This document shows, in pieces, positions 35,366 through 44,698 of a stretch of 64,000 bases of DNA; position 1 is the stretch's first letter; each line of letters opens with the position of its first letter. A model generated the notes under the pieces. It was not told the DNA's origin. It made no database searches and saw nothing but the letters and a program-made list of their open reading frames with translations. Source of the DNA: Hyphomicrobium methylovorum (GTDB lineage: Bacteria; Pseudomonadota; Alphaproteobacteria; Rhizobiales; Hyphomicrobiaceae). The DNA is taken from contig NZ_QHJE01000001.1 of the NCBI RefSeq assembly GCF_013626205.1, forward strand, positions 2,770,501 through 2,834,500, read 5' to 3'. Position numbers and translations under genes: made by a program.

Positions 35366-35973
35366 AGAGGTGAAGGGTTGCGGAGCTTAACCTCTGCAAC
35401 GCAGTGCGAGCGTCAGAGCGAGAACCTTGGGTCTATGCCCTTCTCTTCTCTGAGCCGGATCCGACCGGACCGGCTGATGACTTCAAACGGCGCGTGGCAG
35501 CAATGGACTGGGCTGCCCGAGGGAGCGTCGTCTGAGTTTGTGCCCGACACCTTCACGAACCTGTCCAACCCTTCCCGCTACTTCACTGCCGAACTTCAGA
35601 CGTTAGCGCGCCACTCAGCGAGCCCGTGTGCTGAGCGTTCGCGTGCGTTGCACCGGCCGAGAAGGCCGCGCTCTCAGGGGCGCGGGTGCGGATATTTTGA
35701 AGATGGAGTGCCTCATGCAGAAGCGCTGTCACCGTTCAAACGGTTTGTCCCGCTGCGGCGAAGCGTTCGCTCGCCAAGATCCGCCGCACGGTCAGCGTTG
35801 GTTGTTTCTGCTCTGGCGTCAACACATCAAACATCCCCCAAGTAGAACTTAACTGAGGCATGCCGGGTCGAGTGCGACAACTCCCGGCCACGCAGAAATT
35901 CTAAGGCTGGCTTTCGAGCCGGCCTTTTTATTTTGGGATGTCATGCGTTTCGATGGGCCACGCGTGCGGTCTA
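35366..35973. other. Unassigned 600-base region ending in a terminator
   Basis: No convincing protein gene. The + strand frames through it lack known motifs; the most plausible is a 49-residue frame from an ATG at 35703 with a few Cys and His residues, ending at 35852. Near the right end two hairpins follow each other: GCCGGG (35862-35867) with CCCGGC (35883-35888), enclosing GTCG-AGTG-CGAC, then a UUCG-loop terminator. This arrangement looks like the 3' end of a + strand transcript, possibly a small RNA or a short mRNA, whose start I cannot place. Confidence 0.35.
35903..35934 (+). terminator. Rho-independent terminator with UUCG loop
   Basis: AAGGCTGGCT-TTCG-AGCCGGCCTT followed by TTTATTTT on the + strand: a ten-pair stem with one G-U pair and a stable UUCG tetraloop, then a T-rich tract. 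It lies 40 bases past the end of the convergent amidase gene and terminates + strand transcription arriving from the left. Confidence 0.85.
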
Positions 35974-37284
35974 TCACATCGGCAGGCGGGCGATGTCGTG
36001 CGAGAAATAGTTGTCGATTGCATCGGCGATCGACTGGGCAACCTTCTCGCGCCATTCGTCTGACTTGAGATTGGCTGCATCGGCTTTGTTCGTAACGTAA
36101 GCGAGTTCGATCAGTACGGACGGGAACTGCGCCGTCTTCAGGACCCGGAACGCTGCCTGTTGGTCGGGGTCGTTGCGCATCGGCGTGCTCTCGCCCATGT
36201 TCTCGATCACGGCTTTGGCGAACATTCCTGTGCGGTCGTGCGTGCGTGCAACGTCTCGGCCAGCGAGATCCGCGAGGATGCTTTTGACGGCACCGACGTC
36301 GGAACTGACTTCCTTGACCGTATTGATTTCATCCGGCGACAGCACGTTATCGGCGACGCTGCCTTGAGCCGAGCGCTCAAGGTTTTTGGCGACGCGGTCG
36401 CGCAGGGTATAAATCGTTGCGCCGCGCGCGCTCGAACGTCCGCCCGCATAGTCCGCGTGGATTGCGATAAAGAGGCTTGCCTTGTGGTGCTCAGCGTAGG
36501 CCGTGCGTTTGTCGAGCGGCACGAACGTGTCGTCGTCGCGAGTCATCATGACTTTGTAGCGGCCGGATTTTTCCAGCAGATCGCGCAGAACAAGACCGAA
36601 TTGGAGCACGACGTTCTTTTCGACGACGCCGAGTTTTTCAGCGCCGGAGTCGTGTCCGCCGTGGCCCGGATCGAGAACGATGATGGGGCGGAAAGCGCGC
36701 GCCGCGCGTTCGGCGCGTTCTGCTGGACTTACGGCTGGGCGGGGAAGGGGCGGCTGAATGTTTTTGGTGGCACCGGCCTTGGCCGCAGCGCTGGATTCAT
36801 CGGCTGAAAGATTGGCGGCTGGGCGAATGATGACAGCGAGCCGAGAGTCGCCATTCTCTCCTTTTTCAATATTTGCGCTTTCGACGATCACCGGTTCGGT
36901 TACGCCGATAACGATCCGGGTTTTTCCTGGTGCCGCGAGGCCTGCACGAAATGCCTTTACGAGGCCGACGGGCTTGTTCGCGTCATGGGAGGGAAGGCGC
37001 AGCTTTACGTCCGGAAGTTCGATGACGACACGGTTCGGATGAGAGATCGCGAAGACGCTATAGTCGACCTTGCGTTCGAGGCCGACGACGAAACGGGTGC
37101 GCAGCGAGTCCTGCCGAACTGCCGGCGCCCCTTCCGGGCTGGCAACGGCGAGCTGAACTTCGTCGGGATTTGCGATTGCTGCAGCCTTAGCGAGGACGTC
37201 AGCCGCCTGCGAAGGCATGACGAACGTCATCAGCAGAGAAAGAGCAAACGTTGAACGCAGCACACGATGTGCCAAACTTCGCAT
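35974..37284 (-). CDS. amiC: N-acetylmuramoyl-L-alanine amidase with AMIN domain
   Basis: Periplasmic zinc amidase that cuts peptide stems from peptidoglycan during cell separation. 436 residues from the ATG at 37284; an upstream start would add 21 residues before the signal peptide (MRSLAHRVLRSTFALSLLMT). An AMIN domain follows (RTRFVVGLERKVDYSVFAIS...), then a proline/alanine linker. The Amidase_3 catalytic domain starts at RPIIVLDPGHGGHDSGAEKLG, whose His and the later Glu and His (FIAIHADY) bind zinc; the fold ends with FPSVLIELAYVTNKADA carrying the catalytic Glu. The symbol amiC follows domain order; activators of EnvC/NlpD type are encoded elsewhere. Confidence 0.92.
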   Translation of the reverse strand: MRSLAHRVLRSTFALSLLMTFVMPSQAADVLAKAAAIANPDEVQLAVASPEGAPAVRQDSLRTRFVVGLERKVDYSVFAISHPNRVVIELPDVKLRLPSHDANKPVGLVKAFRAGLAAPGKTRIVIGVTEPVIVESANIEKGENGDSRLAVIIRPAANLSADESSAAAKAGATKNIQPPLPRPAVSPAERAERAARAFRPIIVLDPGHGGHDSGAEKLGVVEKNVVLQFGLVLRDLLEKSGRYKVMMTRDDDTFVPLDKRTAYAEHHKASLFIAIHADYAGGRSSARGATIYTLRDRVAKNLERSAQGSVADNVLSPDEINTVKEVSSDVGAVKSILADLAGRDVARTHDRTGMFAKAVIENMGESTPMRNDPDQQAAFRVLKTAQFPSVLIELAYVTNKADAANLKSDEWREKVAQSIADAIDNYFSHDIARLPM

Positions 37285-37462
37285 TCCAAATTCCCCCGTG
37301 GCGCGCCCCCAATTTCCCTCGGGCACCACAATCGTCTGTATGCCCATGGAAAATGGCGTTTTGGCGGTCAGAGTGGTACGCCCGTTAAGGATATCTGGAC
37401 GCGAGTTAAGCCCTCGTTAAATCGCGATTTCTTTGCGTTTGAAGATTGGCTGCCGCAGCAAC

Positions 37463-37930
37463 TCAATCGGCGCTGGGCGTTGTCCAGGCGGCGGCGGCTA
37501 GCGCATCGTTCTCGTGCGCTTCGACCCAGCGAGTCGATCCGTTGGCGAGCGATTCTTTTTTCCAGAACGGCGCGCGCGTCTTCAGGTAGTCCATCAGGAA
37601 TTCGGTTGCGTCGAACGCATCTTTGCGGTGGGGCGAGGTGGCGATGACCAGCACGATGTTGTCGCCGGGCGCGAGCGTGCCGACGCGATGCACGATCCGC
37701 GAGCCGGACAGCTTGAAACGGCTTTGGGCTTCGGTTTCGATGCGTTCAAGCTCTGCTTCGGTCATGCCCGGATAGTGTTCAAGCGTCATAGAAGTCAGCT
37801 TTTCGCCGCCTGCGTGGTCGCGAACCTTGCCGACAAATATCGCTACGCCGCCGACGCCGTGGTCTTTGCCGGCGACGGCTGCAAGTTCCGCCGAGACATC
37901 GAAATCCGCTTCTCCGACGCGGACGGACAT
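37463..37930 (-). CDS. moaE: Molybdopterin synthase catalytic subunit
   Basis: Large subunit of molybdopterin synthase, which adds two sulfurs to precursor Z to make molybdopterin in the cytoplasm. 155 residues. Family sequence includes GGVAIFVGKVRDH near residue 28, LEHYPGMTEAELERIE near 51, RIVHRVGTLAPGDNIVLV and the active-site lysines in KTRAPFWKKES near residue 117-127. It follows moaD by four bases in the same direction, so the two subunits are made together. The product serves molybdenum enzymes such as formate dehydrogenase or nitrate reductase, none of which is in this window. Confidence 0.96.
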   Translation of the reverse strand: MSVRVGEADFDVSAELAAVAGKDHGVGGVAIFVGKVRDHAGGEKLTSMTLEHYPGMTEAELERIETEAQSRFKLSGSRIVHRVGTLAPGDNIVLVIATSPHRKDAFDATEFLMDYLKTRAPFWKKESLANGSTRWVEAHENDALAAAAWTTPSAD

Positions 37931-37934
37931 CGCG

Positions 37935-38213
37935 TTAGCCTCCCGTTACGGGCGGAAAGAACGCGATCTCGCGTGCATTTGCGATGGATGCGCTTGTCTT
38001 CGCGTGCGTTCGGTCAAGGGCAACGCGGATCGGATCCGGTTTCGCGAACGCAACGTCAAACGGGTGGCCGCGCGTTGTCTGCCAGCGCAGAACGTCGGAG
38101 ACCGTCTCGATACCCTCGGGGAGGCGAATGCGCTCTTCGGAGAAGCCGGTGCGTTCGCGCAGCCAGGCGAAGTAGCGCAATACGACTTCGGGTTTCTGAG
38201 TTTCTGCAGTCAT
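37935..38213 (-). CDS. moaD: Molybdopterin synthase sulfur-carrier subunit
   Basis: Small ubiquitin-like subunit that brings sulfur to MoaE as a C-terminal thiocarboxylate. 92 residues, ending in the essential Gly-Gly (FFPPVTGG), after VLRYFAWLRERTGFSEERIRL at the start. It sits between pgsA (six bases upstream) and moaE (four bases downstream), a gene order conserved in many alphaproteobacteria. Confidence 0.95.
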   Translation of the reverse strand: MTAETQKPEVVLRYFAWLRERTGFSEERIRLPEGIETVSDVLRWQTTRGHPFDVAFAKPDPIRVALDRTHAKTSASIANAREIAFFPPVTGG

Positions 38214-38219
38214 AGCGCC

Positions 38220-38777
38220 TCAGCGATTGATGGCGTGGCGGATGCCCGCCTTCAGATAATCATAGCCGGTCAGCAACGTCAGCAGTGCGGCGACCCAAAG
38301 GAGCGCGATTCCGGCAATGGTCGTTCCGGGCAGGATTTCCTCTGCCGCGGGGCCAGCCAACAGCAGCGCCAGGGATACAAATTGCGCCGTCGTTTTCCAT
38401 TTGGCCAGCTGCGTTACGTGCACCTTCACGTTGAGTTCTGCCAGGAACTCTCGCAATCCTGAAACCAGGATTTCACGTGACAGAATGATGATCGCAGCCC
38501 AGATCGACCAGTCGCCGATGGTATCGACGTAGACGAGCATCAGCAACGTTGCGCCGACGAGGAGCTTGTCGGCGATCGGATCGAGCATGCGCCCAAGCGT
38601 TGATTGCTGCTCCCAGATGCGCGCCAGATAGCCGTCGAGCCAGTCCGTCAGGCAGGCCACCACAAAAATGGTAAACGCGAGCCAGCGGGCAGCTTCGCTC
38701 GTGCCGAAAAACAGCACACCGGCGAGAACCGGAACAGCAACGATCCGGCCGTAGGTCAGAATGTTTGGCAAGCTCAT
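38220..38777 (-). CDS. pgsA: CDP-diacylglycerol-glycerol-3-phosphate 3-phosphatidyltransferase
   Basis: Inner-membrane enzyme making phosphatidylglycerol phosphate, committed step to phosphatidylglycerol and cardiolipin. About 185 residues from the ATG at 38777, chosen because the family normally starts with (S)LPNILTYGRI; an ATG at 38807 would add ten residues. Several hydrophobic helices flank the CDP-alcohol phosphotransferase motif: DWLDGYLARIWEQQSTLGRMLDPIADK, with the expected DX2DGX2AR and the GX3DX3D aspartates. It leads the pgsA-moaD-moaE run and stands about 20 bases after the stop of the large MscS-type gene. Confidence 0.93.
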   Translation of the reverse strand: MSLPNILTYGRIVAVPVLAGVLFFGTSEAARWLAFTIFVVACLTDWLDGYLARIWEQQSTLGRMLDPIADKLLVGATLLMLVYVDTIGDWSIWAAIIILSREILVSGLREFLAELNVKVHVTQLAKWKTTAQFVSLALLLAGPAAEEILPGTTIAGIALLWVAALLTLLTGYDYLKAGIRHAINR

Positions 38778-38879
38778 CGGAAACGAGCGGCGTGCGACAC
38801 GGTCCATGGGCTTGGGGTAGCCGCAGCGGCGCGGCCCCGTCAATGGGGGTTGGAACAAACAGACGAAAACGCTTCGAAA

Positions 38880-41468
38880 TCAGCCCGCAGCGGTTCCCGT
38901 GGCGGGGTGGGCGACGAAGTCCTTGGCACCACCGATATCGGCGCGGCGAAGAGCCTCGAATATCGCGACTCTCAGGTCCGACTGCACCGTCAGTCCGTGC
39001 GAAATGTCGGGCAGCAGAATTCGCAGCGAGAAATCGGTCGTGTCCTCGTTGTAGCCCTCGAAAACGGCGACAGGGGCCGGTTCGCGCAGCACATTTGGAT
39101 GGCGACCCGCGCATTCGGCCAAAATCGCCAGGACCCGCCGGGGATCTGTGTCTGGTCCAGAGCTGAATTTCATGACGACGCGTCCAAGCGCGTTGCGGTG
39201 CGTCCAGTTCAGAACCCGGCCGGTGACGAGTTCGGAGTTCGGCACGATGAGGCTGGCGCGATCGAAGGTTTCGATCTCGGTCGAACGGACGGAGATGTTT
39301 TTTACCGTTCCCTGTTCGCCGCCGATCACGACCCAGTCGCCGACCTTGATGGGGCGCTCGATGAGCAGGATCAGACCGGAGACGAAATTGTTGACGATGG
39401 ACTGCAGGCCGAAACCGATACCGACTGAAAGCGCACCAGCGACGATCGCGAGGTTGGTGATGTCGAACCCGGCGTAGGAGATCGCGATGATCGCCGCGAG
39501 TGCGGTGCCTGCATACCCGACCGTCGTGTCGATCGAGTTTGCGATGCCGGCGTCCATACGCGGACGGATCAGAACGTTCTCGCGCAAGCGGCTTTGAACA
39601 ACGCGAGTCAGGAACAGCAGCGCCAGGAAAATGCCGACGCCGATCAGAATCCGGAAAAGGGAAATGCGGAACTGTCCGATCTCGAAACCGAACAGCAAGG
39701 ATTTCAGCCAGTCTCGGATATCCGGTCCTGAGAAGCCCCATTGCAGCAGCAAAACCGGGATGACGGCAAAGATGACGCAGAACGTCAGGACCGTCTCTGT
39801 CAGCCAACTGATCTGACGGCGGCGGACATCATCGAAGCCCATCCGATCTTGCAGCAACGCTCCGAAACTGCTGTTCGACGTCGTGCTGCCGCGCGTGAAC
39901 GCGCGAATGGCCAGATACAGCAACGTTGCGACGAGGCCGACAACGCCCGTCATCACCATTTGCTGCGCCAGGAAGCGGCCAAGCGCGACATAGCCGAACA
40001 GGCAGCAGGCGACGATCGCGAGCGCCGCGATCCAAAGCGGCAGCTTGAGCCACAGAGGTTCGCTGCGTCCCACGCGGACCATCGGAGAGGCTTCGCTCGA
40101 CTCGAACGGCGTCAGCAGCAGGCCTGCGAGCACGATGGCGAATGAGATGCTGGCAACGAGAGACTGCAGCACGCTCATAGACAGCGGGAAATACAGGATC
40201 TGTCCGAACGCCGAGAGAAAGAGGTCGGTCGAATAAATCAGCGCAAGCAGCTTAAGCAGGCGCGAAATTCGTCGCGAGCTTCGATCCGACAGGAGCACGA
40301 GGCGGCGCTCGGGCCGTTTCGGCGCAAACACGACGCTCACAAGCGCGGATACGCCAATGAAAATAAGCGCGGCTCGCAGCAATGCTGCGCTGGCGGGTGC
40401 TGCAGTCGGGTAATAGAGCAGGCCAAGGTAATCGAGCCCGCCGTAGAGAAGCAGCGCCGATGCGATTGCGGGCGTCGCGCGAACGGGGATTATCCAAGAC
40501 GCGGATGCAGCGCGTTCGAAGAACGTCGGCGGTGTGCCATCAGGTTTCGGTCGATAGCGGATTAGCGCCAGCGCGACGGCTTTCAAGAACAGGTAAAGGC
40601 CGACCGTTGCCGCGAGCAGCAGCGTGACGTTGATCTTCTGTTGATTGACGGACGACCACCAATCGGTCGCGTTATATTTCAGACGCCAGGAAACGCTCGG
40701 CGCAGCGCGCGAGATGTCGTTCCAGAATTCCGGGAAGATCGGGCTCGTGATGCGTTCGGTGAGGCTGCGCACGAAGAGCTGAAGGCGAAGGCCCGTTATT
40801 TTGTCGATCGCTTGGCGTGCGCGCCACCACGTCACTTCCAGCGTTTTGACGGCGCCGGAAAGCTCGGATGATTCCGCGAGCAAGCGTGCGCGTTCGGCTG
40901 TGACGGTCGCGGCTTCGGGTGGTGATCCTTCGGCAGGCGGATCACCGAGCTTGCTGATCTGATGCTGCAGGTCGGCAAGCCGTGGACGCAAACCATCGGC
41001 GGTCTGCGTCGATTTCGCGATAACGCTGTCCACTTGGTCGCGAAGCGTGCCGAGGTCGGTATTTGCATTGCTGATCGCGGTCAGCTTTTTCTCCGCGCCA
41101 TCCATCACGCCGACCATCGAGTTGATGGTGGTGTTCACCTCCGCTGGCAAAACCTGGACAGGTGGGGGTGGGGGAGGCGCGGCTGGTGCCGGATGAGCAG
41201 CGGGCTGCGCTGCGGGTGCCGGGTTCGCCGCCGGTGCTGCTGTGGGAGCGGCGGGAGTTGTTGCCGCGGCGGCTGGGGGCTCTGCTGTTGGAGCGGGTGC
41301 TGGCGTCGCGGCAGGCGCTGGCGCGGCTTGCGCTTTGGCGGGTGCCGGAGATGTTGCCGAGATCGGCTTTTCAGGATTGGCGACGTGCGGCTGCGGCTGA
41401 CTTTGCGCGCTGGCCGAAGTCACGGACAAGAAGACTGCAACTGTGAGTGCAGCGGCGTATCTCAGCAT
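38880..41468 (-). CDS. Large MscS-family mechanosensitive channel (DUF3772-type)
   Basis: Inner-membrane channel that opens under membrane tension or low osmolarity. 862 residues. A signal peptide (LTVAVFLSVTSASAQ) is followed by ~75 residues of Ala/Pro repeats, then a periplasmic helical domain near residues 110-210 (the DUF3772-type region: INSMVGVMDGAEKKLTAISNAN). About ten membrane segments lead to the pore and MscS core near residue 650-730 (ITNLAIVAGALSVGIGFGLQSIVNNF, VSGLILLIERPIKVGDWV), then the cytoplasmic beta/cage domain. It is between uvrC and pgsA on the same strand. Gating properties and any ion preference are not predictable. Confidence 0.9.
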   Translation of the reverse strand: MLRYAAALTVAVFLSVTSASAQSQPQPHVANPEKPISATSPAPAKAQAAPAPAATPAPAPTAEPPAAAATTPAAPTAAPAANPAPAAQPAAHPAPAAPPPPPPVQVLPAEVNTTINSMVGVMDGAEKKLTAISNANTDLGTLRDQVDSVIAKSTQTADGLRPRLADLQHQISKLGDPPAEGSPPEAATVTAERARLLAESSELSGAVKTLEVTWWRARQAIDKITGLRLQLFVRSLTERITSPIFPEFWNDISRAAPSVSWRLKYNATDWWSSVNQQKINVTLLLAATVGLYLFLKAVALALIRYRPKPDGTPPTFFERAASASWIIPVRATPAIASALLLYGGLDYLGLLYYPTAAPASAALLRAALIFIGVSALVSVVFAPKRPERRLVLLSDRSSRRISRLLKLLALIYSTDLFLSAFGQILYFPLSMSVLQSLVASISFAIVLAGLLLTPFESSEASPMVRVGRSEPLWLKLPLWIAALAIVACCLFGYVALGRFLAQQMVMTGVVGLVATLLYLAIRAFTRGSTTSNSSFGALLQDRMGFDDVRRRQISWLTETVLTFCVIFAVIPVLLLQWGFSGPDIRDWLKSLLFGFEIGQFRISLFRILIGVGIFLALLFLTRVVQSRLRENVLIRPRMDAGIANSIDTTVGYAGTALAAIIAISYAGFDITNLAIVAGALSVGIGFGLQSIVNNFVSGLILLIERPIKVGDWVVIGGEQGTVKNISVRSTEIETFDRASLIVPNSELVTGRVLNWTHRNALGRVVMKFSSGPDTDPRRVLAILAECAGRHPNVLREPAPVAVFEGYNEDTTDFSLRILLPDISHGLTVQSDLRVAIFEALRRADIGGAKDFVAHPATGTAAG

Positions 41469-41584
41469 CAGAGATCGAGAACCCTAAAGAGAAGAAGTAT
41501 GTCTGGGCGACGGCCCCCCAAGTGCCGCGAAATTAGGGCAAGAGAAGCGCGAAGCACCAGCGTCTTTTGCTCGCATCAGCCTCG

Positions 41585-43588
41585 TTATTGTGGCCGTTCG
41601 TGGAAGAAATCGTAGATCTTTCGGGACATATCCGCAGAAATCCCGTCGACGGCCTTCAAATCTTCCATTCCGGCGCGGGAAACGGCTTTGGCGGAGCCGA
41701 AATGCTTCAGCAACGCACGCTTGCGCGTTGGACCGATGCCTTCGATTTCGTCGAGCGGATTGACGCCGATCGCTTTCGAGCGTTTGGCGCGGTGGGTGCC
41801 GATTGCAAATCGATGCGCTTCGTCTCGAAGCCGCTGAACAAAATAGAGCACAGGGTCGCGTGCTTCGAGCATCATCGGGCGCTCGCGTCCCGGGATGTGG
41901 AAATGCTCCCGGCCAGCGTCGCGATCCGGACCCTTGGCGACGCCGATCAACTGAATGTCGTGCAAGCCAAGGCTGCTCAGAACTTCACGTGCGATGGAAA
42001 GCTGGCCCAAGCCGCCGTCGATCAAAACGAGGTCCGGGCGGTCAGGGAAGACTTGATCTTCGTCGGGAACATCTTCCTCGTCTTGCGGTAGCGGTACGTC
42101 GACAGGATTGCCTGTCGTGTCCGCGATGAGCTCGGCGACTTCCGTCTCGATTTCTTCGAGCACCTCGGTATCGGAGATGCGCCGGAAGCGGCGGGTCAGA
42201 ACTTCACGCATCATCGCGTAATCGTCGCCCGGTGTTGTGTCCGGCGACTTGATGTTGAACTTTCGGTATTGGCCTTTGACGAAGCCTTCCGGGCCCGCCA
42301 CGATCATGCCGCCGACGGCGTTCGTTCCAGAGATGTGGCTGTTGTCGAAGACTTCGATCCGGCGCGGCACTGAGGGCAGTCCGAACCGTTCGGCAACGCC
42401 TTCGAGGAGTCGCGCTTGCGATGAGCTTTCCGCGAGTTTGCGTCCCAGTGCTTCGCGCGCATTCGACAACGCGTGCTCGACGAGGCCGGACTTTGTGCCG
42501 CGCGATGGCACGCGAATGTCCACCTTGCGCTCGGCTTTGGTCGATAGCGCTTCGGCAAGCAAGCTGCGGTTTGCGACGTCGTGCGAGAGTAGGATCAAGC
42601 GCGGAACGGGTTTGTCGTCGTAAAATTGCGCGACGAAACTATCGAGAACGTCCGCGACATCGAGCGCGCGGTCGGCCTTCGGGTAGTAGGCGCGATTGCC
42701 CCAGTTCTGTCCGGTGCGGAAGAAGAAGACCTGAATGCACGTCTGTCCGCCGTCTTGATAGGCGGCGAAGACGTCAGCTTCCTCGACGCCTTCGGGATTG
42801 ATCGATTGATCGGCGGTGACGTGGGCGAGCGCCCACAGACGGTTGCGGTATTTGGCGGCCGTCTCGAACTCGAGCTTCTCCGCCGCATCCTGCATCAGGC
42901 GCTGGTACAGTTCGCGCACGGTCTGGCTTTCGCCGCTCAAGAAGCGAGAGGCTTCGCCGACGAGGCCGGAATAGTCTTCGAGCGTGATTTCTCCGGTGCA
43001 AGGGGCCGAGCAGCGTTTGATCTGAAACAGCAGACACGGCCGCGTGCGGCTTTCGTAAACGCTGTCGGAACACGAGCGCAGCAAGAACGCGCGCTGCAGC
43101 ATGTTGACGGTGCGGTTCACCGCGCCAGCGGATGCGAATGGGCCGAAGTATTCGCCTTTGCGATTGCGAGCGCCACGATGTTTCATGACGGCAGGAGCGC
43201 GATGATCGCGCGCAATCAGGATGTATGGGAACGACTTGTCGTCGCGCATCAGGACGTTGAAGCGCGGGCGGAAGCGTTTGATGAGATTGGCTTCGAGCAG
43301 CAGCGCCTCGGCCTCGGTGCGGACGGTGATGAACTCCATCGACACTGTTGCGAGGATCATGCGCGCAATGCGGTTCGTGTGGCCCTGGAGGCGCGCATAA
43401 TTGGAGACGCGCGCTTTCAGCGACCGCGCTTTGCCAACATAAATTACCTCTCCCTCCGCATCGAGCATGCGATAGACGCCCGGCGTGTGAGGCAGTGTTT
43501 TGAGATATCCCGCAATAACATCGGTGCCGGATTTTGGCGGCCGACTGGGGGTCGCCGCCAAATCCGCGGGCGGCTGATCTTCGGTCAT
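41585..43588 (-). CDS. uvrC: Excinuclease ABC subunit C
   Basis: Dual-incision endonuclease of nucleotide excision repair. 667 residues from the ATG at 43588 (an upstream start at 43615 would add nine residues). The N-terminal GIY-YIG nuclease ([20 protein letters not shown]) makes the 3' cut; a cysteine cluster ([15 protein letters not shown]) precedes a UVR motif ([20 protein letters not shown]). The central RNase H-like nuclease ([36 protein letters not shown]) makes the 5' cut, and a helix-hairpin-helix closes the protein. No LexA box is seen immediately upstream, so SOS control is not evident here. Confidence 0.97.
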   Translation of the reverse strand: MTEDQPPADLAATPSRPPKSGTDVIAGYLKTLPHTPGVYRMLDAEGEVIYVGKARSLKARVSNYARLQGHTNRIARMILATVSMEFITVRTEAEALLLEANLIKRFRPRFNVLMRDDKSFPYILIARDHRAPAVMKHRGARNRKGEYFGPFASAGAVNRTVNMLQRAFLLRSCSDSVYESRTRPCLLFQIKRCSAPCTGEITLEDYSGLVGEASRFLSGESQTVRELYQRLMQDAAEKLEFETAAKYRNRLWALAHVTADQSINPEGVEEADVFAAYQDGGQTCIQVFFFRTGQNWGNRAYYPKADRALDVADVLDSFVAQFYDDKPVPRLILLSHDVANRSLLAEALSTKAERKVDIRVPSRGTKSGLVEHALSNAREALGRKLAESSSQARLLEGVAERFGLPSVPRRIEVFDNSHISGTNAVGGMIVAGPEGFVKGQYRKFNIKSPDTTPGDDYAMMREVLTRRFRRISDTEVLEEIETEVAELIADTTGNPVDVPLPQDEEDVPDEDQVFPDRPDLVLIDGGLGQLSIAREVLSSLGLHDIQLIGVAKGPDRDAGREHFHIPGRERPMMLEARDPVLYFVQRLRDEAHRFAIGTHRAKRSKAIGVNPLDEIEGIGPTRKRALLKHFGSAKAVSRAGMEDLKAVDGISADMSRKIYDFFHERPQ

Positions 43589-43713
43589 GGCGCACCTAAA
43601 ATTGGGGCAGGCCAAACGTCAAGCAAGGCGTTGCCCCATGCGCCACAAAATCACCACCTGCGGGGCGTCGATTCAAGGTTCAGCCATGGGACTGTGTGCG
43701 TAAAGGGGGAACC

Positions 43714-44682
43714 ATGCGCCCAATTTTGACCTTTGCGGCGTTCGCATTGGCCTTCGTTTTCCCGTTTGCCGCCGTTGCGAAGCCAGCAAAAGAGAAGCCG
43801 CAGAAGCCGTTTACGAGTAGCGAAGAGCTTCTGAGGTGGATCAACGGGTATCGGCACCATCCCGAGCCCGGCCGGATTCCGCTGGCCGTCAAAGCGATAT
43901 CGGCGCTAGGCGTCACCAAGGATGCGGAGCAGTCGGCGCTCTATATCGGTTTTGTGGCGGGCGCCATTGGCGCCAACGGCGATCGTGCTTCAGACCTCGT
44001 CGAGCAGATGTTTCCGATGCCGCCTGAGAACCAGGTCATCATCATCAAGGGGATCGCGTATTCGGGCTTGCCGAAATGGCGTCCGCTCCTGTCATCGTTC
44101 GTCGAGCGTATGCCCGCGCGCAAGGAACTCATTCAGAAATATCTTTACGGCGACAAGCCGGTTCTGACGGCGCTGCAGATCAAAGACGATGCGACGGTCA
44201 TGGATTTGAACTGGGGCTATTATTTCGCGACCGGGTGGGAGGCGCCAGTTCGGCGCATTGTCGCCGCCGTACAATATGCGGGCGACAAGAACGAGGTCGA
44301 GACGCTCACGATCGGCGCGATGGCAAAATGGACGCTGGCGCAGAACGCCTCACGCGACAACGATCTGCTGATGATGATCAGGAAGATCTCGGCCGATTCC
44401 GACCCAAAAGTAAGAAAGCCGCTTGCTGAAGTCATCGACGCCGCGGAAAGCCTCGAGCTATCGCAGCTGCGCAAAGATGCGTTGGCTTCGATTGAAGAAT
44501 TGAAGGCAAAAGGCCCGGAAAACCTGCGCAATTACAATTGGTGGGGGCAAGCCGGGCAAACGGTGTTCGCGCTGGGATGCGTCGCCGCCGGTGTGATGGG
44601 GCAGGTCGAGTTTGGCATTCCGTGTGTCGTCGGCGGAGCCGTTTCGACGGCCGCGCTCAAATACTTTCAGCCGACGCCCTGA
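43714..44682 (+). CDS. Hypothetical secreted protein with helical repeats
   Basis: 322 residues from the ATG at 43714, which is preceded by AAAGGGGGA. A signal peptide (ILTFAAFALAFVFPFAAVAK) is followed by a largely helical mature protein rich in short amphipathic segments (SALYIGFVAGAIGAN, EVETLTIGAMAKWTLAQN), giving it a HEAT-like look. A hydrophobic stretch near the C-terminus (VFALGCVAAGVMGQVEFGIP) contains two cysteines and could be a membrane helix. No family recognised. It is divergent from uvrC and convergent with the glucosaminidase-like gene; a periplasmic or inner-membrane location is likely. Confidence 0.65.
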   Translation: MRPILTFAAFALAFVFPFAAVAKPAKEKPQKPFTSSEELLRWINGYRHHPEPGRIPLAVKAISALGVTKDAEQSALYIGFVAGAIGANGDRASDLVEQMFPMPPENQVIIIKGIAYSGLPKWRPLLSSFVERMPARKELIQKYLYGDKPVLTALQIKDDATVMDLNWGYYFATGWEAPVRRIVAAVQYAGDKNEVETLTIGAMAKWTLAQNASRDNDLLMMIRKISADSDPKVRKPLAEVIDAAESLELSQLRKDALASIEELKAKGPENLRNYNWWGQAGQTVFALGCVAAGVMGQVEFGIPCVVGGAVSTAALKYFQPTP

Positions 44683-44698
44683 CGCTTCGTCCGCTTGT

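Noticed and set aside
35378-35845. A 155-codon + strand frame after the lipid kinase
   Set aside because: Low-complexity, Arg/Ser-rich translation without motifs; the terminator further on suggests a transcript, but not this protein.
38473-39807. A 444-codon minus-strand frame overlapping the end of the MscS gene and pgsA
   Set aside because: Same strand but different frame from two well-supported genes; its translation is Arg-rich and lacks any motif.
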